DNA of 64,000 nt from JADZAI01 sp047602465 (GTDB lineage Bacteria > Pseudomonadota > Alphaproteobacteria > Micropepsales > Micropepsaceae), in assembly GCA_047602465.1 (NCBI GenBank), contig JASGHF010000002.1:186001-250000 (forward strand), written 5' to 3'. Below the pieces are notes generated by a model. It was not told where the DNA came from, made no database searches, and worked only from the letters and a program-made list of their open reading frames with translations. Positions 31,604 to 39,591 of this stretch are shown here, one piece after another (the stretch's first letter is position 1; every line of letters starts with the position of its first letter). A program made the position numbers and the translations under genes.

Positions 31604-32311
31604 CTAGGCAGCCGCGATCAACATCGCCGCCACCTCATCGGGATGCGTCACCATCGCATCGTGGAAGGACGCCAGCTCATCGTAGCGCCAGCCCGTGTCC
31701 GCCTTCGCCGCCGCCGCGAACCGCTCGAACAACCCGAACGGCATCGCCGAGCAATAGATGAAACTCCGCCTGTCGACGGCCGGGTTCACCAGCCGCACCG
31801 GCTCCAGGAATGTGAAGAATGGCTGCGGCGTCAGCTGCGACATGAAACGCGCCGCCGCATCGCCCTCGAACGGCACGAATTTCGAAGCCGGGAAAATCAC
31901 CGGCAACTCGCGCCCGCCACCCGCCATATGCAGCGCCTCCAGCGCCGCGTGATACATCGGGGCCGGTACGAAATCGCGCGCCGCCTCGCCGTTCTGCGGC
32001 ACCATGGCGTCCAGATAGACGACCGCAGCGATACGCTTGCGGCAACGGTCGGCCACCGCCGTCGCGTGCATGCCGCCCAGACTATGTCCCACCAGCGTGA
32101 TCTCGTTCAGATCGCCGGCCTCGATCAGATCGACCACCGCCTTGACCTGATCGCCCAGCGTCACGACAGGGCCGCCCGCGCGATATAGTCGTCCAACGCC
32201 CGGCATGTCGGCCGCGACGACACGGTGCCCGGCCGCCGACAGCCGCGCCGCGACAGCCTCCCAGCACCAGCTTCCGTGAAAAGCGCCGTGAATCAGTACG
32301 AATGTCCGCAT
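31604..32311 (-). CDS. Alpha/beta hydrolase of the salicylate/jasmonate esterase-like type
   Basis: The 235-residue protein starts 'TFVLIHGAFHGSWCWEAVA' (oxyanion HG motif), has nucleophile 'VGHSLGGM', acid region 'VYLDAMVP', and ends near 'HDAMVTHPDEVAAMLIAAA' with the likely catalytic histidine in that tail. The pattern matches the EstC/methylesterase-like group (Abhydrolase_6) of small cytosolic esterases. Substrate unknown. Single gene, divergent from the DUF2892 protein. Confidence 0.85.
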   Translation of the reverse strand: MRTFVLIHGAFHGSWCWEAVAARLSAAGHRVVAADMPGVGRLYRAGGPVVTLGDQVKAVVDLIEAGDLNEITLVGHSLGGMHATAVADRCRKRIAAVVYLDAMVPQNGEAARDFVPAPMYHAALEALHMAGGGRELPVIFPASKFVPFEGDAAARFMSQLTPQPFFTFLEPVRLVNPAVDRRSFIYCSAMPFGLFERFAAAAKADTGWRYDELASFHDAMVTHPDEVAAMLIAAA

Positions 32312-32481
32312 TGCGTCGTCCCCATGCCAGGCAGATATCCGCCCGCTTCAACGACAAGAGGCCGCTGCATCGCCAAACGGTGCGCCGGCGCGCGAATTAT
32401 TTTTTTCGCACCGCGAACCGGAACGGCCCGTCCCCGTCTCTCTGGTTCGAACCGCCCTTCCGGCGACGACAGGAGAGAACC

Positions 32482-32685
32482 ATGTTCAAACGAAACCTGC
32501 CCGCTTGGGAACGCCGGGCGCGGACGATCGCCGGCCTCGCCATGGTGGCCGGTGGCCTCATCGCCTTTCCCGCCGATCCCGTCGGCTACATCATCGCAGC
32601 TGCCGGCGCAGGCGCGGTTCTGTCGGGCCTTATGGGCTATTGTCCGGCTTGCGCGGTCATGGGCCGCGCGACGCCCCAGACCTGA
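32482..32685 (+). CDS. DUF2892-like small inner membrane protein
   Basis: The 67-residue protein 'NLPAWERRARTIAGLAMVAGGLI' ... 'GAVLSGLMGYCPACAVMGR' matches DUF2892, the two-helix membrane module also found in YgaP rhodanese proteins. The family has 'N.g..dr..R...G......' and 'G.c.lY...G' motifs. AGGAGAGA lies just before ATG 32482. It is 14 bp upstream of a broken ECF sigma factor gene, which may have belonged to the same operon. Confidence 0.8.
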   Translation: MFKRNLPAWERRARTIAGLAMVAGGLIAFPADPVGYIIAAAGAGAVLSGLMGYCPACAVMGRATPQT

Positions 32686-32699
32686 AGCCGGACGCGCGC

Positions 32700-33223
32700 A
32701 TGGCCTCCACGAATTCCCGCAAACCTTGTCGCCCGCGCCATGGCCGGCGATGCGGCGGCCATCGGCGATCTGCTTGCGGCGGCGCGCGGCGATCTGCGCC
32801 GTTACGCAAGGCGGGCCTGCCGCACCACCAGCGATGCTGAGGATGCAGTGCAGGAAGCGCTCATCATCCTCTATCGCCGCGTGGGGGCGTTGCGTCAGGC
32901 CGGCGCGATTTCAGGCTGGCTGTTCACGACCGTCAGCCGCGTCTGCCTGCGCCTTGGCCGCGCGGTGACCGGCATCAAGGCCGATCCCGAAGAGGCGGCG
33001 CTGGACCGCCGCTTCGCCACGCTGCCCATGGACGACCTCCGCATCGACCTCTCGCGCGCGATCGAAATCTTTGCCGCCGCATTATCGCGAGATCGTCGTT
33101 CTCCGCGATCTTGAGGAACTCACCATCGACGAAATCGCGATTCGTCTTTCGACGACCCGCGAAACCATCAAGGCCCGGCTTCACCGCGCACGCGGGATCC
33201 TGCGGGAATATCTGCGGCGCTAG
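32700..33223 (+). pseudogene. ECF sigma-70 factor with two frameshifts
   Basis: Three frame segments make one normal ECF sigma factor of about 173 residues. ATG 32700 gives MASTNS; deleting one C in CCC (32716-32718) continues 'ANLVARAMAGDAAAIGDLL' and the region 2 'SDAEDAVQEALIILYRRV', 'WLFTTVSRVCLR'. Deleting one T in TTT (33070-33072) continues 'AIEILPPHYREIVVLRDLEE' and the region 4 HTH 'LTIDEIAIRLSTTRETIKAR' ending at TAG 33223. Without the second correction the protein lacks region 4 and cannot bind the -35 element. Both changes lie in three-base homopolymers, so assembly error is as likely as decay. No anti-sigma gene is adjacent. Confidence 0.82.
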
Positions 33224-33273
33224 GAACAGCGAGGGCGGCACCCTATATCGCTTCACAAGAAGGAGCCGCCCCG

Positions 33274-33693
33274 ATGACCGACAAGATCGCCAAGACCGAC
33301 GCCGAGTGGAAAGCGGAACTCAGCCCCGAGGCCTATGCCGTCACCCGCTGCGGCGGCACCGAACGCGCCTTCACCGGCCCCTGGCTGAAGGAAAAGCGCC
33401 CCGGCCTCTTCACCTGCGTCGCCTGCGGCAACGAGCTGTTCGATGCCGCCACCAAATATGAAAGCGGGTCGGGCTGGCCCTCCTTCTTCGACGTGCTCGA
33501 CCGCGCCGCCGTGAAGCTGGTTGAGGACACCTCCCACGGCATGCGCCGCGTCGAGGTCCAGTGCGCCAAATGCGACGCCCATCTCGGCCACGTCTTCCCG
33601 GACGGCCCCGCTCCCACGGGCCTGCGCTACTGCATGAACGGCGTCGCCCTCGGCTTCAAACCCGAAGACCCGTCGAACCCCGTCACCGACTAG
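33274..33693 (+). CDS. msrB: Peptide-methionine (R)-S-oxide reductase
   Basis: The 139-residue protein has the MsrB zinc site (Cys48/Cys51 in 'FTCVACGNEL' and Cys97/Cys100 in 'VQCAKCDAHLGHVF'), 'SGSGWPSFF', and catalytic Cys120 in 'GLRYCMNGVAL', where most relatives have RYCINS. It reduces methionine-R-sulfoxide in proteins, regenerated by thioredoxin (trxB is in this window). A strong AGAAGGAG precedes ATG 33274. Its stop overlaps the convergent PhyH gene by 4 bp. Confidence 0.96.
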   Translation: MTDKIAKTDAEWKAELSPEAYAVTRCGGTERAFTGPWLKEKRPGLFTCVACGNELFDAATKYESGSGWPSFFDVLDRAAVKLVEDTSHGMRRVEVQCAKCDAHLGHVFPDGPAPTGLRYCMNGVALGFKPEDPSNPVTD

Positions 33694-34529
33694 ACGGCCC
33701 GCTGCGCCACCACCGGCGGCACCCAGTCCGGCTCCAGCGCTTTCAACGGATGCGAGGCCGTCACCTGTCCCATGAAGGGCGGCCAGATATTATAGCCGAG
33801 CAGCGATTTCAGCGCCGAACTCATCGCCGCCGCCTGCTCGCGCGGGACGCCCAGATAGAAATTCTCCTGCGTCCGCGCCCACGGCTCGCAATACTGGTTG
33901 GTGAAGGCGAGCCGCGGCTTGTCGCTGCGGTTCGCGCCGCCCCGGTGCAGCAGCGTCCCCTGGAAGATCACCGCCGCCCCTGCCGGCATCACCACCGGCG
34001 TCAGCATCTTCTCGATCGCGGCCGTCGGCTTGCCGCCCACCCCGTCCGCGCCCAGCAGGCCTGAAACCGTTTCGCTGCTCCAGGCATGGCTGCCGGGGAT
34101 GACATCCGTCGCGCCGTTCGTTTCGGTGAACGCATCCACCGCGCAGATCATCGACAGGCTGATCGCCGGACGCGGCCGCGCCATGCGATAGAACCCGTCA
34201 TCAAAATGCACCGGCTGCGCCGCTTCGCCGGGCCGTATGCTGATCGCCTGACTGGCGGTCAGCAGATAGCCGGGCAGCAGAAAACGGTCGAGCAGCCCCA
34301 TCAACCGCTCGTCCGCCGTCGCCGCCTCGAAGACCGGCCCCCGCGCCACCAGCGTATAGACCCGCTCGGTGCTGAACCCCTCGAACCCGTTGCGCCCGCT
34401 ATGGCTGCCCAGATACGGGGCCAGGGCGGCGCGCACCGCCGCGACGCCCTCGCTGTCCAGGAAATCGGGGATGATCGTGAAGCCGTCGCGCCGCAGCCGC
34501 GCCTCGTGGCCGTCCGTATCGAATGTCAC
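33690..34529 (-). CDS. Phytanoyl-CoA dioxygenase family protein
   Basis: The 279-residue protein is an Fe(II)/2-oxoglutarate oxygenase of the PhyH type. The iron triad is visible: His108 and Asp110 in 'QPVHFDDGFY' and distal His195 in 'GTLLHRGGANRS', with Arg206 for 2-oxoglutarate. 'TNGATDVIPGSHAW' is the usual loop before it. Bacterial members hydroxylate diverse small molecules (ectoine, halogenated or lipid substrates); this substrate is unknown. Convergent with msrB; 6 bp downstream of a small membrane protein gene on the same strand. Confidence 0.9.
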   Translation of the reverse strand: MTFDTDGHEARLRRDGFTIIPDFLDSEGVAAVRAALAPYLGSHSGRNGFEGFSTERVYTLVARGPVFEAATADERLMGLLDRFLLPGYLLTASQAISIRPGEAAQPVHFDDGFYRMARPRPAISLSMICAVDAFTETNGATDVIPGSHAWSSETVSGLLGADGVGGKPTAAIEKMLTPVVMPAGAAVIFQGTLLHRGGANRSDKPRLAFTNQYCEPWARTQENFYLGVPREQAAAMSSALKSLLGYNIWPPFMGQVTASHPLKALEPDWVPPVVAQRAV

Positions 34530-34535
34530 TGAACT

Positions 34536-34937
34536 CTAACGTCCCGCCGTCTTGCGTTTCACGACGCTCAGAATGCTCGCCGGCCCCGTCAGTGTCACGC
34601 CCGTCGCCGTCGGCGCCACGGTGAATTCATCGCCCAGGATTCCGACGCCGCGATGATAGCGCACGCTGCCGTCACCCCGGTCCTCCGATCGCTTGAAGCT
34701 CCTCAGCGCCCAGGCGCCCCGGATCGCCGCCTCGACCGATCCCGTCGTCGCGCCCGCGACATCGACGCTCACCCGGCGCATCATGAACCCGAACACCAGC
34801 GCCCCGATCACCCCGCCGGCCACCGACGCCGCGCCGATCACCACGCCCGACCAGCTGCCTGAAATGGCCAGCCCGATGGCCAGCGCGACCATCATCGTCA
34901 CGCCATAGACGGCAGCCTTTGAGAACGAGAACGACAC
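34536..34937 (-). CDS. Small membrane protein of unknown function
   Basis: The 133-residue product has two hydrophobic helices at about 8-28 and 30-53 ('AVYGVTMMVALAIGLAISGSW', 'VVIGAASVAGGVIGALVFGFMM'), then a soluble beta-rich domain ('DGSVRYHRGVGILGDEFTVAPTATGVTLTGP'). The C-terminal part looks like a small PH-like or strand domain. No family recognised. Probably co-transcribed with the PhyH gene, 6 bp away. Confidence 0.65.
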   Translation of the reverse strand: MSFSFSKAAVYGVTMMVALAIGLAISGSWSGVVIGAASVAGGVIGALVFGFMMRRVSVDVAGATTGSVEAAIRGAWALRSFKRSEDRGDGSVRYHRGVGILGDEFTVAPTATGVTLTGPASILSVVKRKTAGR

Positions 34938-34978
34938 AGCCTACCACCCGCGTCACGTCGCCGGGACGGTGCCTCATG

Positions 34979-35770
34979 TCAGGGGGCGCGCAAATTGTCC
35001 GCTTCGCCGCGCGGCGGAACGACGCGGGCCGGGAAGACGCGCGACAGGAAAATGCCCAGCGCCTCCTGCGCCTCCGGGTTGGACCCGATCGTCATGTGAC
35101 GCGCTCCCGGAAGGTCCAGAACCGTGATGGTGTCCCGCGCCGGCGGCACGCAGGTCCGCCAGTCCACCACGCCGTCATCCTTGCTGAAGACCACCAGCAT
35201 CGGCTGCTCCGGCATCACCGGCTCGCCCAGCGCCCCGTCCACCAGCCCCTGGTCGAAGGTCCGCTGCAGCGCCGTCACGAACGGCGCCAGCGGCGTCGGC
35301 ACCGGCAGACGGATGGGCGAACACAGCGTCGCCACCCCCGCCACATGGTCCGGCATCATCTTGGCGACTTCACGCGCGAACACGCCGCCAAGGCTCACCC
35401 CCGCCAGCACCACCTTGCCGCCCGTCACTTCCACCAGCTTCTCCACCCGCGACTTCAGCCGCTGGATCGGCTTGGCGCGCGGCCCCAGATTGATCCCGCC
35501 CTTCCAGCCCTCGGCGTGATAGCCGCTGCGCGTCAGGAAGGTCCGCAGCCGCCGCGTCGTGATGTCCCCGGTCAGAAAGCCGGGGATCACCAGCACGCCC
35601 TGCCCCGACCCGCGCGGCACCGCCTCGCGCGGCGGAAACGCCGGAGGCCGCGACAGCAGACCGGCACGCCCCGCCGTCTCCTTGAAGATACTCCCCAGCC
35701 CCAGCCCCGAACCCTTCTCGGGCCAGCTGGCCAGCGGGGTGCGCCTGGACCGGGGCGGCGGCCTGGTCAC
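34979..35770 (-). CDS. Alpha/beta hydrolase (lipase-like)
   Basis: GTG 35770 gives 263 residues: 'GVLVIPGFLTGDITTRRLRTFL' (oxyanion region), 'GGKVVLAGVSLGGVFAREVA' (nucleophile in GVSLGG), 'MLVVFSKDDGVVDWRTC' (acid) and 'LDLPGARHMTIGSNPEA' (histidine). This resembles esterase/lipase-type proteins with PF-like lids. GTG 35770 overlaps the stop of the SDR gene upstream (4 bp), so translation is coupled in a folB-SDR-hydrolase operon. Substrate unknown; a role in pterin or lipid metabolism is not indicated beyond linkage. Confidence 0.85.
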   Translation of the reverse strand: MTRPPPRSRRTPLASWPEKGSGLGLGSIFKETAGRAGLLSRPPAFPPREAVPRGSGQGVLVIPGFLTGDITTRRLRTFLTRSGYHAEGWKGGINLGPRAKPIQRLKSRVEKLVEVTGGKVVLAGVSLGGVFAREVAKMMPDHVAGVATLCSPIRLPVPTPLAPFVTALQRTFDQGLVDGALGEPVMPEQPMLVVFSKDDGVVDWRTCVPPARDTITVLDLPGARHMTIGSNPEAQEALGIFLSRVFPARVVPPRGEADNLRAP

Positions 35771-36543
35771 GCCTGCTCCCGCACCGCGAACATCACATCC
35801 CGCACCGCCGGCACCAGGTTCTGCCCGCCATCGACGATCAGCGTCTGCCCGGTCATCGCCTCCGCCGACACGAGATACCGCAGCGCCGCCACCAGATCCG
35901 CCGCCGTGCTTCCCCGCCCGAGCGGCGGCGTCGCCTGCGCCACGGCGAACTCGGCTTCCGTCTGGTCGGCGCTCGGCAACGTGATCCCCGGCGCGATGGC
36001 GTTCACGCGAATACGCGGCGCCAGCGCCTGCGCCAGCATCACATTGGCCGCGCCCAGCGCCGCCTTCGACAAGGTGTAGGCGAAGAAATCGGGATTCAGA
36101 TTGAACAGCTTCTGGTCCAGCAGATTGACGATCAACCCGCCTTTGCCCTCCGGCAACTGCGCCGCGAACGCCTGCGCCAGCAGCACCGGCGCCGCCGTGT
36201 TGACGAGATAGTTCTCCGCAAGCCCCGCCGCCGTCACGCTGTCCGGCCGGTCGAATGTGAAGATCGACGCATTGTTGACCAGCAGCGAACAGAACCCCGC
36301 CTCGCCCTCCGGCTTCAGGATGGCCTCTGCGGCGTCTGCCTCCTTCAGATCGGCGCGCGCCAGATCGCACCGCCCGCCTTTGGCGCGGATCGCATTCGCC
36401 ACCTCCTCGGCATCATGCTCCGACGCATTATAGTGCAACCGGACGAACCACCCGTCCCCCGCCAGCGCCTCAGCGAACGCCGCACCCAACCGCCGCCCGG
36501 CGCCGGTGACGACCGCAAATCCGTCGCGCGCCGGAGACGTCAC
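35767..36543 (-). CDS. SDR oxidoreductase, FolM/pteridine reductase-like
   Basis: The 258-residue short-chain dehydrogenase has the Rossmann 'AVVTGAGRRLGAAFAEAL' (Arg after the glycines, as in NADPH-using pteridine reductases), 'LLVNNASIF', catalytic-type 'FAYTLSKAALGAANVMLA' (YxxxK) and 'RVNAIAPGITLPS'. 'TGAGRRLG' and the absence of the classical catalytic Ser resemble PTR1/FolM. It overlaps a FolB-type gene by 4 bp (GTGA), the same pairing as folX-folM, so dihydromonapterin or dihydrofolate reduction is the best guess. GTG 36543 is chosen for that overlap. Confidence 0.87.
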   Translation of the reverse strand: MTSPARDGFAVVTGAGRRLGAAFAEALAGDGWFVRLHYNASEHDAEEVANAIRAKGGRCDLARADLKEADAAEAILKPEGEAGFCSLLVNNASIFTFDRPDSVTAAGLAENYLVNTAAPVLLAQAFAAQLPEGKGGLIVNLLDQKLFNLNPDFFAYTLSKAALGAANVMLAQALAPRIRVNAIAPGITLPSADQTEAEFAVAQATPPLGRGSTAADLVAALRYLVSAEAMTGQTLIVDGGQNLVPAVRDVMFAVREQA

Positions 36544-36950
36544 GGCCGCACGCGATAGGCTTCGACGCCCGCGCCGCCCGCCTCGTTGAAGATATCCGGC
36601 TTCATGATCGACACCCGGCACGCCTCGACCCGCGCATTGCGGAAACACAGCGCCACCAGTTCCTCCAGCAGCGTCTCGATCAGCTCGACATGGTCCCGCT
36701 CGCGCCAGCGCTTCAGCTCGTTGCGGATCTCGTCATAGTCGACGATCGTCTCGCGCCCGCCGAACGGACCGTTCGTATGCGCGAACAGCTCCACATTCAC
36801 CACAATGCGCTGCGGCCGCTCCTTGTGCCGCTCCCAGGGATGCAGCCCCAGCGGCACCTCGGTCACGAGGTCGCGCAGCAGCACGCGCTGATAGCTCCGC
36901 GCTGCGTCCCACAGCGGCGTCATCGCCGAACCGGTATCGCTGCTCTTCAT
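36540..36950 (-). CDS. Dihydroneopterin aldolase/epimerase family protein (FolB/FolX-like)
   Basis: The 136-residue protein has the FolB fold: 'RVLLRDLVTEVPLGLHPWER', 'QRIVVNVELFAH', 'IVDYDEIRNELKRW', 'VELIETLLEELVALCF', 'VEACRVSIMKPDIF'. The conserved Glu of 'LIETLLEEL' and the Lys in 'IMKPD' are retained. FolB converts dihydroneopterin to the pterin precursor of folate; FolX epimerises the triphosphate. Coupling to a FolM-like reductase favours a FolX-like role but sequence alone cannot decide. Divergent from a second FolB homologue. Confidence 0.85.
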   Translation of the reverse strand: MKSSDTGSAMTPLWDAARSYQRVLLRDLVTEVPLGLHPWERHKERPQRIVVNVELFAHTNGPFGGRETIVDYDEIRNELKRWRERDHVELIETLLEELVALCFRNARVEACRVSIMKPDIFNEAGGAGVEAYRVRP

Positions 36951-37009
36951 GCATCACCTTCTTCTGGCGCGATCTTGAATGAGACGCGCCGCCATGCAAG
37001 GACGCGGGC

Positions 37010-37420
37010 GTGACCCGCGTCCCCGCCGCCCAGCCGCTCCATATCGCCTCGGCCGCCGCCGCGATCCGGCACGTCTTCGTCCGCGATCTCCTGCTCGACG
37101 CCCATATCGGGGTCCACCGCCACGAGGAAGACCTGGCCCAGCCGATCCGCGTGAATATCGACCTCACCGTCGCCGAATCCGGCGCCCCCATCGAGGACCG
37201 GCTGGAGAACGTCGTCGACTACGAGCACGTGGTAAACGGCATCCGCGCCATCGTCGCCGAGGGGCATTTGCGGCTGGTGGAAACCCTGGCCGAACGGGTC
37301 GCCGCGTTCGCCTTGGAAGATGCTCGGGTTCACGCGGTCCGTGTACGGATTGAAAAGCTGAAAATCATCCCGGACGCCGCCAGCGTCGGGGTCGAAATCG
37401 AGCGCCTTCAGAGCCGCTGA
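37010..37420 (+). CDS. folB: Dihydroneopterin aldolase, second FolB homologue
   Basis: GTG 37010 opens 136 residues: 'IRHVFVRDLLLDAHIGVHRHEE', 'QPIRVNIDLTVAE', 'NVVDYEHVVNGIRAIV', 'LRLVETLAERVAAFAL', 'VRVRIEKLKIIPDA'. It keeps the Glu ('VETLAE') and Lys ('EKLK') of the active site and is closer in pattern to canonical FolB than its divergent neighbour. It would make 6-hydroxymethyl-dihydropterin for folate. The two starts are 59 bp apart, so the divergent genes share a control region. folP and folK are not in the window. Confidence 0.85.
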   Translation: MTRVPAAQPLHIASAAAAIRHVFVRDLLLDAHIGVHRHEEDLAQPIRVNIDLTVAESGAPIEDRLENVVDYEHVVNGIRAIVAEGHLRLVETLAERVAAFALEDARVHAVRVRIEKLKIIPDAASVGVEIERLQSR

Positions 37421-37556
37421 TCGTCCGCCTGCGGAGATTTCTTTCACAGGCTCAAACGCCTTGGAAATACTCATGGAATCGGCGTCAAGGTCACATCTTT
37501 TCCTAAAATTGCGCGATACCGCCCGATTTATCCATTTGTTTTCAAAGGGATAGACT

Positions 37557-37571
37557 GTTCATCCCAACTTC
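37557..37571 (+). promoter_or_regulatory. Probable LexA box upstream of uvrC
   Basis: GTTC-ATCCCAA-CTTC matches the SOS operator GTTC-N7-GTTC at 7 of 8 positions and lies about 90 bp upstream of ATG 37659 (immediately upstream of the alternative ATG 37572). Confidence 0.5.
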
Positions 37572-37635
37572 ATGCTAGTGTCACGCCGCAGCGGCCCGAA
37601 TGACACGCCGCCGCGCCGGAATCTCAACCACAGAC

Positions 37636-37644
37636 TTATCCACA
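37636..37644 (+). promoter_or_regulatory. Perfect DnaA box between promoter region and uvrC start
   Basis: TTATCCACA is identical to the strong DnaA-binding consensus. A single box, not a cluster, is present, so this is not an origin; it may allow DnaA-dependent control of uvrC or may be chance. Confidence 0.45.
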
Positions 37645-37658
37645 GTTCAGATCGCCCG

Positions 37659-39581
37659 ATGAGCGACCAACCACCAGTCCCGGAAATCGGCGCTCTGACC
37701 GGGGCCGAACTGATCGCGGAAAAGGTGCGGACGCTGCCCAACGCGCCCGGCGTCTATCGCATGATCGATCGCGCCGGTGAGGTCATCTATGTCGGCAAGG
37801 CGCGCGACCTCAAAAAGCGGGTCAGCAACTATACCAAGGGCCAGGGCCACACGAACCGCATCGCCCGGATGATCCTGGCGACGGAGGATATGGCCTTCGT
37901 CCAGACCGCCTCGGAAACCGAAGCGCTGCTGCTGGAAGCCAACCTCATCAAGCGCTTCCGCCCCCGCTACAATGTGCTGCTGCGCGACGACAAATCCTTC
38001 CCCAACATCCTCCTCACCCGCGACCACGCCTTCCCGCAGATCGTGAAGCATCGCGGCGCACGCACGCGGAAGGGCGATTATTTCGGCCCCTTCGCCTCCG
38101 CCGGCGCGGTCGGCCGCACGCTCAACACGCTGCAGCGCGCCTTCCTGCTGCGCTCCTGCACAGACAGCGTCTTCGACAGCCGCACGCGCCCCTGCCTCCT
38201 CTTCCAGATCAAGCGCTGCTCCGGCCCCTGCGCCGGCCGCATCGACGAGGCGGGCTACGCCACCCTCGTCAGCGAAGCCGAAACCTTCCTCACCGGCCGC
38301 TCCCGCACCGTCACCGAAACGCTCGGTGCGCGGATGGAGGAAGCCGCCGCCAGTCTCGATTTCGAATCCGCCGCGCGGCTGCGCGACCGCATCAAGGCGC
38401 TCGCGCATATCCAGCAGACGCAGGGCATCAACCCGCAGACCATCGACGACGCCGATGTCATCGCCATCCACGCGGCGCATGGCGAAACCTGCATCCAGGT
38501 CTTCTTCTTCCGCGCCGGACAGAACTGGGGCAACCGCGCCTTCTTCCCGCGTCATGATCGCGCAGCGCCGATGGACGAGGTGCTGGATAGCTTTCTCGCC
38601 CAGTTCTATGACGGCCACGAGCCGCCGAAACTCATCCTGCTCTCGCACGATGTCCCTGGCCGCGCACTGCTCGCCGAGGCGCTGACCCTGCGCGCCGGAC
38701 GCAAGATCGAGGTGACGGTTCCCCAGCGCGGCGAAAAGCGCGAGATCGCCCTGCAGGCCGCTCTCAACGCCCGCGAGGCGCTGATGCGCCGCCAGGCCGA
38801 AAGCGCCGCCGAAACCGAATTGCTGCTGGGCGTGCAGGAGGTCTTCGGCCTCGAAGGCCCGCCCCGCCGCATCGAGGTCTACGACAACTCGCATATCTCC
38901 GGCTCGAAGCCGGTCGGCGGCATGATCGTCGCCGGCCCGCGGGGCTTCGAGAAGGGCCAGTACCGCAAGTTCAACATCAAGACCGCCGCCGGCAATGACG
39001 ACTTCGCCATGATGCGCGAGATGCTGTCGCGCCGCTTCGCGCGCCTGGCTCCCGGCAAGGAGGAGATCAGGGAAACCGGCGACGACGCGCACGCGCCCAT
39101 CTTCGACGACACCGCGCCCGACGACGACACGCCCGAAAAGCCCGACCTGATCCTCATCGACGGCGGCCCCGGCCAGCTCTCCTCCGCGCTTGAGGCCTTC
39201 CGCGAGTCCGGCGTGGAAGGCATCACCATCGCCGCGATCTCGAAAGGCCCGGACCGCGACGCGGGCCGCGAGAACTTCCACCTTCCCGGCCGCCAGCCCT
39301 TCATGCTGGAGCCGAACCACCCGGTTCTCTTCTACCTGCAGCGCCTGCGTGACGAGGCGCACCGCTTCGCCATCGGCTCGCATCGCGCCCGCCGCTCGAA
39401 AGCCATCGTCGAGAACCCGCTCGACGCCATCGAAGGCATCGGCGCGCGGCGAAAGCGCGCCCTTCTGCTCCATTTCGGATCGGCCAAGGCGATCCGGAAC
39501 GCCTCGGCGTCCGACCTTGCGACCGTCGAAGGCGTCAGCGAGGCGCTCGCCCGTCGCATTTACGATCACTTCCGGGCATAA
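37659..39581 (+). CDS. uvrC: Excinuclease ABC subunit C
   Basis: The 640-residue protein (from ATG 37659) has the GIY-YIG nuclease ('APGVYRMIDRAGEVIYVGKAR'), a UVR motif ('MEEAAASLDFESAARLRDRI') that contacts UvrB, the RNase H-like second nuclease ('IEVYDNSHISGSKPVGGMIV', 'LILIDGGPGQLSSALEAF') and the C-terminal (HhH)2 ('LDAIEGIGARRKRALLLHFGS', 'LATVEGVSEALARRIYDHF'). It makes both incisions in nucleotide excision repair. An upstream ATG at 37572 adds 29 residues of non-family sequence, so I prefer 37659. A near-LexA box upstream parallels the exact one at uvrB. pgsA follows 10 bp later. Confidence 0.96.
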   Translation: MSDQPPVPEIGALTGAELIAEKVRTLPNAPGVYRMIDRAGEVIYVGKARDLKKRVSNYTKGQGHTNRIARMILATEDMAFVQTASETEALLLEANLIKRFRPRYNVLLRDDKSFPNILLTRDHAFPQIVKHRGARTRKGDYFGPFASAGAVGRTLNTLQRAFLLRSCTDSVFDSRTRPCLLFQIKRCSGPCAGRIDEAGYATLVSEAETFLTGRSRTVTETLGARMEEAAASLDFESAARLRDRIKALAHIQQTQGINPQTIDDADVIAIHAAHGETCIQVFFFRAGQNWGNRAFFPRHDRAAPMDEVLDSFLAQFYDGHEPPKLILLSHDVPGRALLAEALTLRAGRKIEVTVPQRGEKREIALQAALNAREALMRRQAESAAETELLLGVQEVFGLEGPPRRIEVYDNSHISGSKPVGGMIVAGPRGFEKGQYRKFNIKTAAGNDDFAMMREMLSRRFARLAPGKEEIRETGDDAHAPIFDDTAPDDDTPEKPDLILIDGGPGQLSSALEAFRESGVEGITIAAISKGPDRDAGRENFHLPGRQPFMLEPNHPVLFYLQRLRDEAHRFAIGSHRARRSKAIVENPLDAIEGIGARRKRALLLHFGSAKAIRNASASDLATVEGVSEALARRIYDHFRA

Positions 39582-39591
39582 ACTCCGACCC

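Noticed and set aside
32440..32460. GGTTCGAACC resembling a tRNA T-arm
   Set aside because: Flanking bases do not form a T stem, and no anticodon or acceptor stem is found within 80 bases.
32740..33114. Short sigma factor starting at ATG 32740 as a complete gene
   Set aside because: It lacks region 4, which is present immediately downstream in another frame, so the frame is interrupted rather than complete.
37636..37644. DnaA box as evidence of an origin
   Set aside because: A single box without repeats or an AT-rich unwinding element.
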